64,000 bases of DNA, taken from Bacillota bacterium (lineage in GTDB: Bacteria; Bacillota; Clostridia; Peptostreptococcales; Anaerovoracaceae). The notes under the pieces are model-generated. The model saw only the letters and a program-made list of their open reading frames with translations, searched no databases and was not told where the DNA came from. The position numbers and the translations under genes are program-made. Where the stretch lies: the NCBI GenBank assembly GCA_022793795.1, contig JAAWDM010000053.1, positions 1-64,000 of the forward strand, in the 5' to 3' direction. Numbering within the stretch: the stretch's first letter is position 1; each line of letters starts with the position of its first letter. Positions 55,662-64,000 of this stretch are shown here, piece by piece.

Positions 55662-57755
55662 ATGGCAACTGCAAAAGCAAGTGCAAAAAAGTCGGGCAAA
55701 TCAGCAGCCAAAAAGACTTTGGTTATTGTAGAATCGCCGTCCAAGGCTAAAACTATTGGAAAATATCTAGGTTCATCTTATAAGGTAGTAGCTTCTGTAG
55801 GCCATGTGCGGGATTTACCTAAAAGTAAGCTGGGCATTGACCTGGAAAACGATTTTGAACCCCAATACATCGCCATCCGCGGAAAGGGCGATTTGATAAA
55901 GGAATTAAAGAAAGAAGCCAAGCAGGCAGGCAAAATTTATCTGGCAACCGACCCAGATAGAGAAGGCGAAGCGATTTCCTGGCATTTAGCTTTTTTGCTG
56001 GGTATCGATCCTATGACGCCATGCCGCATTGTATTTAATGAAATTACCAAAGACGCTATCAAGGCAGCGGTAAAAAATCCACGGGCTATCGATTTGAAAC
56101 TGGTGGACGCTCAACAGGCCAGGAGAGTCCTTGACCGGTTGGTGGGCTATCAGATCAGCCCCCTTCTTTGGAGAAAGATTCGCAGAGGACTCAGCGCCGG
56201 CAGAGTGCAATCCGCTGCTTTAAAGATTATCTGCGACAGAGAAAAGCTGATTCGGGACTTCGTACCAAAGGAGTATTGGAACCTGGGTGCAGTATTTCTA
56301 AAGGATAAAAAATTTGCTGCCAAATTGGTAGAATATAATGGAAAGAAACTTATCGTAGAAAATAAAGAACAGGCAGATGGAATATTGGCTGACTTAAAGG
56401 CCGGTAGCTTTACCGTCACCACTATTACGAAAAAGGAGAGAAGCCGGAGACCATTTGCACCTTTTACCACCAGCAGCTTGCAACAGGATGCAGCTAATAA
56501 ATTAGGGTTTACCACGAAAAAATCCATGATGGTAGCTCAGCAGCTCTATGAGGGAATCGAAGTAAAGGGTCACGGCACCGTAGGTCTTGTGACCTATATC
56601 AGAACCGATTCTGTGAGAATATCCATAGAAGCGAGAGAAGCAGCGAAAGGGTACATTCACCAGAATTTTGGACAAAACTATATCGGAAATAACGTGTTTT
56701 CCAATAAAAAGAAGGATATCCAAGATGCCCACGAAGCCATCCGGCCCAGCAATATCAATCTGGATCCAGAAGTCATTAAGGAGTCGCTGACCAAGGATCA
56801 GTACAAACTCTATAAGTTGATTTGGACCAGATTTCTGGCCAGTCAGATGGCGCCGGCTGTCTTTGACAGTATGCAGGTTTCCATTGTAAATGGGGCCTAT
56901 GGTTTGAAGGCCAATGGTTCTAAATTGCTCTTTGATGGTTTCCAGAGGATTTATAATCCAGAAATGGATGAGGATCAGGACCGGCTGCTGCCCCAGCTTG
57001 AAGAAGGGGAAGTTTTACATGTGGTGGAACTGACTTCGGAGCAGAAGTTTACGGAGCCGCCTTCACGGTTTACAGAAGCCAGCTTGGTAAAGGACTTGGA
57101 GGAGAAGAATATTGGACGTCCTAGTACCTATGCGCCGATTATCGCTACTTTGCTGGAGAGAAAATATGTTTTACGCCAAAAAAAGACTTTGCTGCCTACG
57201 GATTTGGGATTTTTAGTCACTGAATTAATGGAAGATTATTTTAAGGAAATCGTTGACGCCGGGTTTACTGCAGAAATGGAAGACCAACTCGATGATGTAG
57301 AAATAAAGGATTTGAACTGGAAAATCGTGATTCGCGATTTTTATAAGACGTTAAATGAAGAACTTAAGATTGCCGACGAGGCCATCGAAAAAGTAGTCAT
57401 TGAGGACCAGATTACTGACCAGCTTTGTGAAATATGCGGAAAGCCTATGGCTATTAAATCAGGTCGATTTGGTGAATTTCTGGCGTGTACCGGTTATCCG
57501 GAATGTAAGAATACCAAGCCTATCGTACAGACCATTGATGTGAAATGCCCTGATTGCGGCGGGGATATTGTGGTAAAACGGGGAAAATCTGGAAAGGTAT
57601 TTTATGGATGCAGCAATTATCCAGAGTGTAAAAAAGCATTTTGGTATAAACCTACTGATAAGAAGTGTCCAAAATGCGGCGCTCTATTGCTAGAAAAGAA
57701 AACAAAAACCACCCAGTTGGCATGTTCCAACGACCAATGCGGATATAAAGAGTGA
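55662..57755 (+). CDS. topA: DNA topoisomerase I
   Basis: LVIVESPSKAKTIGKYLG; ATDPDREGEAISWHL; LTYIRTDSVRIS-type GLVTYIRTDS; C-terminal zinc ribbons. Confidence 0.98.
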   Translation: MATAKASAKKSGKSAAKKTLVIVESPSKAKTIGKYLGSSYKVVASVGHVRDLPKSKLGIDLENDFEPQYIAIRGKGDLIKELKKEAKQAGKIYLATDPDREGEAISWHLAFLLGIDPMTPCRIVFNEITKDAIKAAVKNPRAIDLKLVDAQQARRVLDRLVGYQISPLLWRKIRRGLSAGRVQSAALKIICDREKLIRDFVPKEYWNLGAVFLKDKKFAAKLVEYNGKKLIVENKEQADGILADLKAGSFTVTTITKKERSRRPFAPFTTSSLQQDAANKLGFTTKKSMMVAQQLYEGIEVKGHGTVGLVTYIRTDSVRISIEAREAAKGYIHQNFGQNYIGNNVFSNKKKDIQDAHEAIRPSNINLDPEVIKESLTKDQYKLYKLIWTRFLASQMAPAVFDSMQVSIVNGAYGLKANGSKLLFDGFQRIYNPEMDEDQDRLLPQLEEGEVLHVVELTSEQKFTEPPSRFTEASLVKDLEEKNIGRPSTYAPIIATLLERKYVLRQKKTLLPTDLGFLVTELMEDYFKEIVDAGFTAEMEDQLDDVEIKDLNWKIVIRDFYKTLNEELKIADEAIEKVVIEDQITDQLCEICGKPMAIKSGRFGEFLACTGYPECKNTKPIVQTIDVKCPDCGGDIVVKRGKSGKVFYGCSNYPECKKAFWYKPTDKKCPKCGALLLEKKTKTTQLACSNDQCGYKE

Positions 57756-57801
57756 GAAAGTCGGCTATGCCGAAGAACAACCAGAGTAGGAGGTATTTTA
57801 G

Positions 57802-58341
57802 ATGACCACATTTCATGCAACAACAATTTGCGCTGTAAGGCGGGGACCAGAGGATATCTGTATCGGAGGAGACGGACAGGTAACCATGGGTGAATCCACC
57901 ATTATGAAAAACGGCGCTAAAAAAGTCAAAAAAATCTATAAAAATACGGTAATTACTGGGTTCGCAGGTTCTGTTGCAGATGCCTTTTCTTTGACAGATA
58001 AATTTGAAAAGAAGTTGGAGGAGCACTCCGGCAACCTGAAGCGTGCGGCTGTGGATTTAGCCCAGCTTTGGAGGTCTGATAAGGGGATGCGAAGTTTGGA
58101 AGCGCTGATGATTGTGGCGGATAAGGATTCCATGTTGGTGATTTCTGGAAACGGCGAAGTCATTGTACCGGACCAGGATTTTGTAGCCATTGGCAGCGGC
58201 GGTAATTTTGCTTATGCAGCAGCTAACGGACTGTTCAATCATACAGATATGACAGCAGAAGAGATCGTTAGAGAATCGCTTAGGATTGCAGCTTCTATTT
58301 GCGTTTACACCAACGACAATATTTCTGTAGAGAAGTTATAG
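57802..58341 (+). CDS. hslV: ATP-dependent protease subunit HslV (ClpQ)
   Basis: [35 protein letters not shown]. Confidence 0.96.
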   Translation: MTTFHATTICAVRRGPEDICIGGDGQVTMGESTIMKNGAKKVKKIYKNTVITGFAGSVADAFSLTDKFEKKLEEHSGNLKRAAVDLAQLWRSDKGMRSLEALMIVADKDSMLVISGNGEVIVPDQDFVAIGSGGNFAYAAANGLFNHTDMTAEEIVRESLRIAASICVYTNDNISVEKL

Positions 58342-58354
58342 GGGGAGAGAACAT

Positions 58355-59794
58355 ATGGCAAGTAAATTATACAGTTTAACACCCAAGGAAATCGTAGCTG
58401 AATTGGACAAATATATTATTGGACAGGACGAGGCAAAAAAATCTGTAGCCATTGCCTTGAGAAATCGCTATAGAAGAAGCCTGCTGTCCGAAGAGATGCG
58501 TGAAGAAATCACGCCGAAAAATATCCTTATGATGGGGCCGACCGGCTGTGGTAAGACAGAAATCGCCAGACGGCTTGCAAAACTCATGGATGCTCCCTTT
58601 GTAAAGGTGGAAGCTACCAAGTTTACAGAGGTAGGCTATGTTGGTAGAGACGTGGACTCTATGGTTCGCGATTTGGTGGAGGCTTCCATGCGGGTCACCA
58701 AGCAGAGCAAACTGGAAGAAAAGTATTCAGTGGCAGACAAGATTGTGGAAGAGAAGATTATAGAAGCCATCATTCCAGGAAAGAAAAAGAAAACGCCGGG
58801 ACAGTCAAAGAATCCCTTTGATTTTATCATGAACAGCGGCGGTTATACCAGCCAGAAGCAGCAGTATTTAGAGAGCCAGGCAGCCAAAGAGGCAGAGCCA
58901 TCGAAAGAGGATATGGACGTAGAAATGGCCCGAGAGCAAGTACGGGCTCAGTTGCGGGACGGGCTTTTAGAAGAGCAATATATTGAAATTGAAGTGGTAG
59001 CCGCCCCTAAGGGAAATCAGCTGGATATGAGTAACGAAGGCATGAGCATTGCCATCGGCAATATTTTCGGCGATATGATGCCAGAAAAGACAAAAAAGAA
59101 AAACGTTAAGGTCAAGGATGCCCGTAAGATTCTCCGCGAGCAGGAAGCCCAAAAGCTGATAGATATGGATACGGTTACGGATGAGGCCATTGAAAATGCA
59201 GAGCAGAACGGTATCATTTTCATTGATGAAATCGATAAAATCGCATCGGGCTCTCGGATGACTTCTGGCGCTGACGTATCCAGAGAAGGGGTGCAAAGAG
59301 ATATTTTGCCAATCGTGGAGGGTAGCGTTATTAATACTAAGTATGGTCCGGTCAAAACCGATCATATTCTGTTTATCGGCGCTGGCGCCTTTCATACAGC
59401 AAAGCCTACCGACTTAATTCCAGAACTTCAGGGACGTTTTCCAATTCGGGTAGAGTTGGAAAATCTTACGAAAGCGGATTTTGTCCAAATTCTCACTGTG
59501 CCGGAAAATGCACTTTTGAAACAGCATAAGGCATTGCTGGAAACAGAAGGAGTGGAGATTGAATTTACGGAAAGCGCCATTGATGAAATGGCAACCATCT
59601 CATTTTTGATGAACGAACAGACAGAAAATATCGGCGCTAGACGGCTCCATACCATTTTAGAGAAGCTGTTGGAAGACATTTCTTTCAATATTCCGGAAAT
59701 GGAGAAAGAGAAGATTGTCATCGACGACGAGTATGTAAAGGAGCGCTTTAAAGAAACCATCCATGAGGAGGATTTGGACCGGTATATTCTGTAA
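58355..59794 (+). CDS. hslU: ATP-dependent protease ATPase subunit HslU (ClpY)
   Basis: [58 protein letters not shown]. Confidence 0.97.
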   Translation: MASKLYSLTPKEIVAELDKYIIGQDEAKKSVAIALRNRYRRSLLSEEMREEITPKNILMMGPTGCGKTEIARRLAKLMDAPFVKVEATKFTEVGYVGRDVDSMVRDLVEASMRVTKQSKLEEKYSVADKIVEEKIIEAIIPGKKKKTPGQSKNPFDFIMNSGGYTSQKQQYLESQAAKEAEPSKEDMDVEMAREQVRAQLRDGLLEEQYIEIEVVAAPKGNQLDMSNEGMSIAIGNIFGDMMPEKTKKKNVKVKDARKILREQEAQKLIDMDTVTDEAIENAEQNGIIFIDEIDKIASGSRMTSGADVSREGVQRDILPIVEGSVINTKYGPVKTDHILFIGAGAFHTAKPTDLIPELQGRFPIRVELENLTKADFVQILTVPENALLKQHKALLETEGVEIEFTESAIDEMATISFLMNEQTENIGARRLHTILEKLLEDISFNIPEMEKEKIVIDDEYVKERFKETIHEEDLDRYIL

Positions 59795-59849
59795 TGCTGG
59801 TTTAAAATGTTGGATGATTGGGTTGATATAGAAAGAGGGATGAAAAATT

Positions 59850-60626
59850 ATGGGCGGTCAGATTTTGAGTAAAATACGTCGATTAAACTGGGTTTTGTGC
59901 GAGACCACCACAGGCAGCTTGTCTTACCAAGAACTCAGTGAAAATCTGTGCGAGCTGATTGGCGCTAACGTATTGATCTTTGATATCGGTGGTCATGTAT
60001 TGGGCTCTGCCTATCATAATATCGAAGACAAATCCACCATTGGAAACAGTGGCGAGGCAGAGAAGATCATAGAGTATGATAATGCCCAGTTTTTAGGAAT
60101 CGATCAGTGTGCCGCTAATCTTTATGGCGATGATATGAAAGCGTTGCTGGGTGAGGAGTACGCCATGGCGGAAAAATATCATACCATTGTCCCCATTGTC
60201 TGCGGCGGAAACCGCCTTGGAACCTTACTTCTGACCCGGCGGGAGGAGCGTTTCGATGACGAAGACTTAGCCCTCTGCGAGTATGGAGCCACGGTAGTAG
60301 GGTTGGAGATTCAGCGACACAATGCCTTAAGACAGGCCCAGCTCGACCAGCTTCGTCTCATGGTTGACATCGCCATCGATACACTGTCCTATTCGGAAAA
60401 ACGGGCGATTCAAAAGATTATGCTGGAAATGGAGGAGGACGAGGGGCTAATCGTAGCCAGTAAAATTGCTTCTGCCTATGGATTGACCAATTCGGTCATT
60501 GTCAACGCCCTTCGTAAACTGGAAAGCGCAGGGCTCCTGGAGGCCAAGTCTCTAGGTATGAAGGGCACCAGAATCAAGGTCCATAATCCTTATTTAAAGG
60601 AAGGCGTGGAGCGGTTAAAGGTGTGA
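59850..60626 (+). CDS. codY: GTP-sensing pleiotropic transcriptional regulator CodY
   Basis: N-terminal GAF-like domain and C-terminal wHTH GLIVASKIASAYGLTNSVIVNALRKLESAGLLEAKSLGMKGTRIKVHN. Confidence 0.96.
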   Translation: MGGQILSKIRRLNWVLCETTTGSLSYQELSENLCELIGANVLIFDIGGHVLGSAYHNIEDKSTIGNSGEAEKIIEYDNAQFLGIDQCAANLYGDDMKALLGEEYAMAEKYHTIVPIVCGGNRLGTLLLTRREERFDDEDLALCEYGATVVGLEIQRHNALRQAQLDQLRLMVDIAIDTLSYSEKRAIQKIMLEMEEDEGLIVASKIASAYGLTNSVIVNALRKLESAGLLEAKSLGMKGTRIKVHNPYLKEGVERLKV

Positions 60627-60647
60627 TAAAATCAGAAATGTAATGGA

Positions 60648-60687
60648 AAGCCTGCCGGAAGGAGAAAGTTCCTAGAGGCGGGCTTTT
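60648..60687 (+). terminator. Rho-independent terminator after codY
   Basis: aagcctgccggaa..ttcctagaggcgggcttttt. Confidence 0.75.
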
Positions 60688-60767
60688 TCTGTTTCTACGA
60701 TTCATAGGGTGAAATGACAGAAAGCCAATGATATACTATACAAAAATCTAGGAGGGAGAAAACGATT

Positions 60768-61295
60768 ATGAAACAAAATAGCTGCAGCATGTGCGGTATG
60801 TTCATCAAACAACTGCGCTGTGAAAAGGGGTGGACACAGGCGGAACTGGCCAATCGTCTCAGCGTAACTGATAAGGCTGTATCTCGTTGGGAGACGGGTA
60901 AAGGATATCCTGAAGTCACCATCATACCGGAACTTGCCAAGATACTAGATGTGACCATAGGCGAACTTTTAAGCGGTCAGCGGATTTTACCGGAATTACA
61001 GCAGAATCAGACGGAAAAGTTGCTTTTGGAAAATTTAAAAGGTAATCGAGATCGAATGGTGGTTGCTGGCGGCGGACTTATCATATGCAGTATCGTCATG
61101 GTGATATTGGCCCTGAATCTGTGGCGCGGCTTTGGCTATGGTTCTGACGCTTTCAGTGGATTTCATCGTGTCATGGAAAATGGAGGTTTTGGATTTTTAT
61201 CCCAGGTTCTTATGGTGGTTCTGCCACTGATTTCAATAGGTCTTTCCGGCTATATTCTCTGGGAAGGAGACAGAAGCGAAAAAAATAGACCGTAG
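60768..61295 (+). CDS. XRE-family HTH protein with C-terminal membrane region
   Basis: IKQLRCEKGWTQAELANRLSVTDKAVSRWETGKGYPEV; two hydrophobic helices. Confidence 0.9.
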   Translation: MKQNSCSMCGMFIKQLRCEKGWTQAELANRLSVTDKAVSRWETGKGYPEVTIIPELAKILDVTIGELLSGQRILPELQQNQTEKLLLENLKGNRDRMVVAGGGLIICSIVMVILALNLWRGFGYGSDAFSGFHRVMENGGFGFLSQVLMVVLPLISIGLSGYILWEGDRSEKNRP

Positions 61296-61300
61296 GCACT

Positions 61301-61341
61301 TACCCCCGGCTCACAGCATATACTGTTATCGGGGGTATTTT
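61301..61341 (+). terminator. Hairpin with U-tract directly upstream of yunB start
   Basis: tacccccg (61301-61308) / cgggggta (61330-61337) then ttttt. Confidence 0.7.
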
Positions 61342-61342
61342 T

Positions 61343-61972
61343 ATGCGTAGAGTAATCGTCATACTGATTGGGATTGCCTTGATAGTATGTGGCATAGGAT
61401 TCTGGTTTAAAGATGCTTATGGGGAAAGTATCGACAGTACTGCACAAGCTGTTGCAGTTAATGTAGTGGCAATAAAGATCAATCAGACCTTAAAGGATGG
61501 CATCTACAATGAGGATTTAGAAGGGGATTTACTACATATTGAGCGAGATGATCAAGGAAATGTTAAATATATAGAGGCCAATTCCAGGCTTATAAATAAG
61601 CTGATATTGGCTTTTAGTACAGGAATGGATGAAAACTATAGCCTGGGAGATACGACCAAAGTACCGGTGAATTTAGGTGTTCTGACGGGTAGCAGGCTAC
61701 TCTCCCAGCTTCCAATGACAGTAAATGTAAAGGTGATGCCTTTGAGCCTGACCAAGTTTCAATGCGAAACGGAGTTTGTAACAGAGGGAATTAACCAGAC
61801 CAGATATAAGGTATACTGTACAGTGAACAGCCAGGTTCAGATTTTAGCGCCTTTTACCAGAAAGACGGCTGAAATCAGCAGAAAAGTGCTTTTAGCAGAG
61901 GCTATTATCGTAGGCGGCGTACCGGATAGCTATGTAAAAGTGCCACAGGAAGACATTTTGGATGTAACATAA
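61343..61972 (+). CDS. yunB: Sporulation protein YunB
   Basis: N-terminal TM; IKINQTLKDGI, VPVNLGVLTGSRLLSQ..VNVKVMPL, QILAPFTRKTAEISRKVLLAEAIIVGGVPDSY. Confidence 0.92.
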   Translation: MRRVIVILIGIALIVCGIGFWFKDAYGESIDSTAQAVAVNVVAIKINQTLKDGIYNEDLEGDLLHIERDDQGNVKYIEANSRLINKLILAFSTGMDENYSLGDTTKVPVNLGVLTGSRLLSQLPMTVNVKVMPLSLTKFQCETEFVTEGINQTRYKVYCTVNSQVQILAPFTRKTAEISRKVLLAEAIIVGGVPDSYVKVPQEDILDVT

Positions 61973-62042
61973 ACATACTATAAATAGAAAACCGAGACAA
62001 TATATTTTGCAAAGTAAGAGGAATTTGTGGTAAAATAACTTT

Positions 62043-63326
62043 ATGCTTAGATTTAATGAAAACAATGAAGTGATTAGAGATGATGAATACAGAGCCATTT
62101 TAGTAGGGCTTCAGCGTGAGCAGGATATTTCCTATTCCATGGAAGAATTGAAAGGACTGGCGGAGGCGGCTGATGTGGAGGTTCTGGGTATGATGATTCA
62201 AAACCTGGAACGTCCTAATACAGCTACCTTAATCGGAAAGGGAAAAGTCTGCGAACTGACGGAGATGGTACGCAATATGGAGGCGGATACGGTCATTTTT
62301 AATGATGAACTGACCGGGATGCAGCTCCGCAATTTAGAGGATGCAGTAGGGGTTCGAGTCATTGACAGAACCATTTTGATACTGGATATCTTTGCGGATC
62401 GGGCATCGTCCAGAGAGGGAAAACTGCAGGTAGAACTGGCTCAGCTTCAATATCGGATGCCACGTCTAACCGGTTTTGGTAAGTCTCTGTCCAGATTGGG
62501 TGGCGGCATCGGTACCAGAGGGCCGGGAGAGAAGAAGCTAGAGACCGATAGACGGCATATCGAAAAGCGGATGAACGACATTAAAGCCGAGCTTTCCCAG
62601 ATGAAGAATACGCGAAACGTGCAGCGGGCCCGACGGGAAAAGAATGAAATTCCGGTGGTGGCGCTGGTGGGTTATACCAATTCAGGTAAATCGGCTTTGA
62701 TGAACAGAATTCTTACGGGGATAGAGCGGGAGGAAAAGTCTGTATTTGAAAAGGATATGCTTTTTGCTACCCTGGATACCCAGCAGAGACAGGTAAGCTT
62801 GGATGCAAGTCATCAGTTTATTTTAGTAGATACAGTGGGATTTGTCAGCAAGCTGCCTCACAGTCTGGTCAGCGCCTTTAAGGCCACCCTGGAGGAAGTG
62901 AGATATGCTGACCTGCTGATCCATGTGGTGGATACCTCCTATGAAAACCACGATTTTCACATTGATGTGACCAATCAGGTATTATCTGAGATTGGAGCAG
63001 GGGACAAGGAAAAGATTTTGGCGTATAATAAGATAGACCTGGTAGATTCCAGCGTAGTGGTGGTTAGGCCTGGAGAGGAAAGCCTATTTATTTCCGCTAA
63101 AGAAAATATCAATATCGACAAGCTCCTTTCCTTGGTGCAAAGCAAAATCTTTTCATCTCTGGTGTCTGCCCGTCTACTAGTTCCATATAGCCGTGGCGAT
63201 ATCTCTTCTTATCTGTGTGAAAAGGCTGCGGTAAAGAAGATGGAGTATCGGGAGAAAGGCACATATTTGGAAGTAGAGCTAAAAGAGGCGGATTATCGGA
63301 GGCTTGCAGAGTATGAAATTGTATAG
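62043..63326 (+). CDS. hflX: GTPase HflX
   Basis: LIGKGKVCEL; RMPRLTGFGKSLSRLGGGIGTRGPGEKKLETDRR; ALVGYTNSGKSALMN; LVDTVGFVSKLPH. Confidence 0.97.
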   Translation: MLRFNENNEVIRDDEYRAILVGLQREQDISYSMEELKGLAEAADVEVLGMMIQNLERPNTATLIGKGKVCELTEMVRNMEADTVIFNDELTGMQLRNLEDAVGVRVIDRTILILDIFADRASSREGKLQVELAQLQYRMPRLTGFGKSLSRLGGGIGTRGPGEKKLETDRRHIEKRMNDIKAELSQMKNTRNVQRARREKNEIPVVALVGYTNSGKSALMNRILTGIEREEKSVFEKDMLFATLDTQQRQVSLDASHQFILVDTVGFVSKLPHSLVSAFKATLEEVRYADLLIHVVDTSYENHDFHIDVTNQVLSEIGAGDKEKILAYNKIDLVDSSVVVVRPGEESLFISAKENINIDKLLSLVQSKIFSSLVSARLLVPYSRGDISSYLCEKAAVKKMEYREKGTYLEVELKEADYRRLAEYEIV

Positions 63327-63942
63327 TACGGTCTATAAAGAAGGAACAGCAGAACAAATCATTGAAAAGTCCAGATTTATTGCTTATGTGAGACCAGTAG
63401 AGAACAGGCAGCAAGCAGATGATTTTATTGCCGCTATAAAAAAGAAGCATAAAGACGCAACCCACAATGTGCCGGCCATGGTCATTGGGGATAAGTTTCA
63501 GATTCAATGGGCTAGCGACGATGGGGAGCCCCAGGGTACCAGTGGAGCGCCCATTGTGCAGATGCTAGTTAAAGAGGGGATTACCAATGTAGCAGTGGTA
63601 GTAACCCGTTATTTTGGCGGCATAAAGCTGGGAACCGGCGGACTTGTGCGGGCATATACCAGCAGCGCTAAACTGGGTCTTGCTGCAGCGGAACTGTGTG
63701 ATGTAGAGGCGCGGACTGTTTTATCCTATGAGGCGGAATATACCCATTTGACCAAAATTCAAAATCTGGCAGGGGAAGGAGCTTTTCAAATTGAGGATCT
63801 GACATATACGGATTTGGTAACCTTGAAGATTTCCTGTCAGCCTGAAGAGGGGGAGGCTGTGTTGTCCATGCTGTCCAATCTGACAGCTGGACGGGGACGT
63901 TTAAAGGCGCAGGAGGTCTGTAAAGTGAAATGCCCAAAATGA
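63313..63942 (+). CDS. YigZ/IMPACT-family protein
   Basis: SRFIAYVRPVENRQQADDFIAAIKKKHKDATHNVPAMVIG; SDDGEPQGTSGAPIVQML; VVVTRYFGGIKLGTGGLVRAY. Confidence 0.95.
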   Translation: MKLYSTVYKEGTAEQIIEKSRFIAYVRPVENRQQADDFIAAIKKKHKDATHNVPAMVIGDKFQIQWASDDGEPQGTSGAPIVQMLVKEGITNVAVVVTRYFGGIKLGTGGLVRAYTSSAKLGLAAAELCDVEARTVLSYEAEYTHLTKIQNLAGEGAFQIEDLTYTDLVTLKISCQPEEGEAVLSMLSNLTAGRGRLKAQEVCKVKCPK

Positions 63943-64000
63943 TCTAAAATGGTAATCAATGGCCAAAAATTTACAAAAAAAGAGAAAAATTTTTACAAAC

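Noticed and set aside
62341-62380. tRNA-like ggttcgagtc string
   Set aside because: Falls inside the hflX coding sequence (VGVRVIDR); no cloverleaf.

Overview
The window is a chromosomal segment from a low/mid-GC, spore-forming-type Firmicute (Clostridia-like). Supporting markers are ylmC/ymxH, tepA, yunB, the dprA-topA-hslVU-codY block and an ispH-rpsA fusion. It is densely coding, with about 62 confident CDSs, and I saw no rRNA, tRNA, CRISPR array or intact transposon. Main blocks: (1) rlmN region, then a three-gene SPFH / membrane / TIR operon (3.1-7.5 kb); (2) a string of adjacent hairpins (7.5-7.8 kb) and a tandem ~108-bp structured repeat (9.2-9.4 kb); (3) a tightly spaced ygiQ-acyl ligase-orphan DNA methyltransferase-YitT-lipase-ThrE operon (10.4-18.8 kb); (4) an AT-richer two-gene insert, a DUF4869-like protein plus a P-loop/possible TOPRIM protein (18.9-20.4 kb); (5) a TetR-OYE-AEC module and a MerR-M28-M28-permease-OYE module, both with clear operators (20.4-33.5 kb); (6) a Tad/Flp pilus operon preceded by phased Spo0A-box pairs (33.6-41 kb); (7) rarA, ispH-rpsA, a Na/Ca antiporter and Trk potassium uptake genes; (8) yraN-comM-dprA-topA-hslVU-codY and yunB-hflX-yigZ. 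The best candidates for an undescribed system are the SPFH/TM/TIR operon, the DUF4869/ATPase pair and the Spo0A-box-linked Tad operon. Family calls come from motif recognition by eye; no database search was run.
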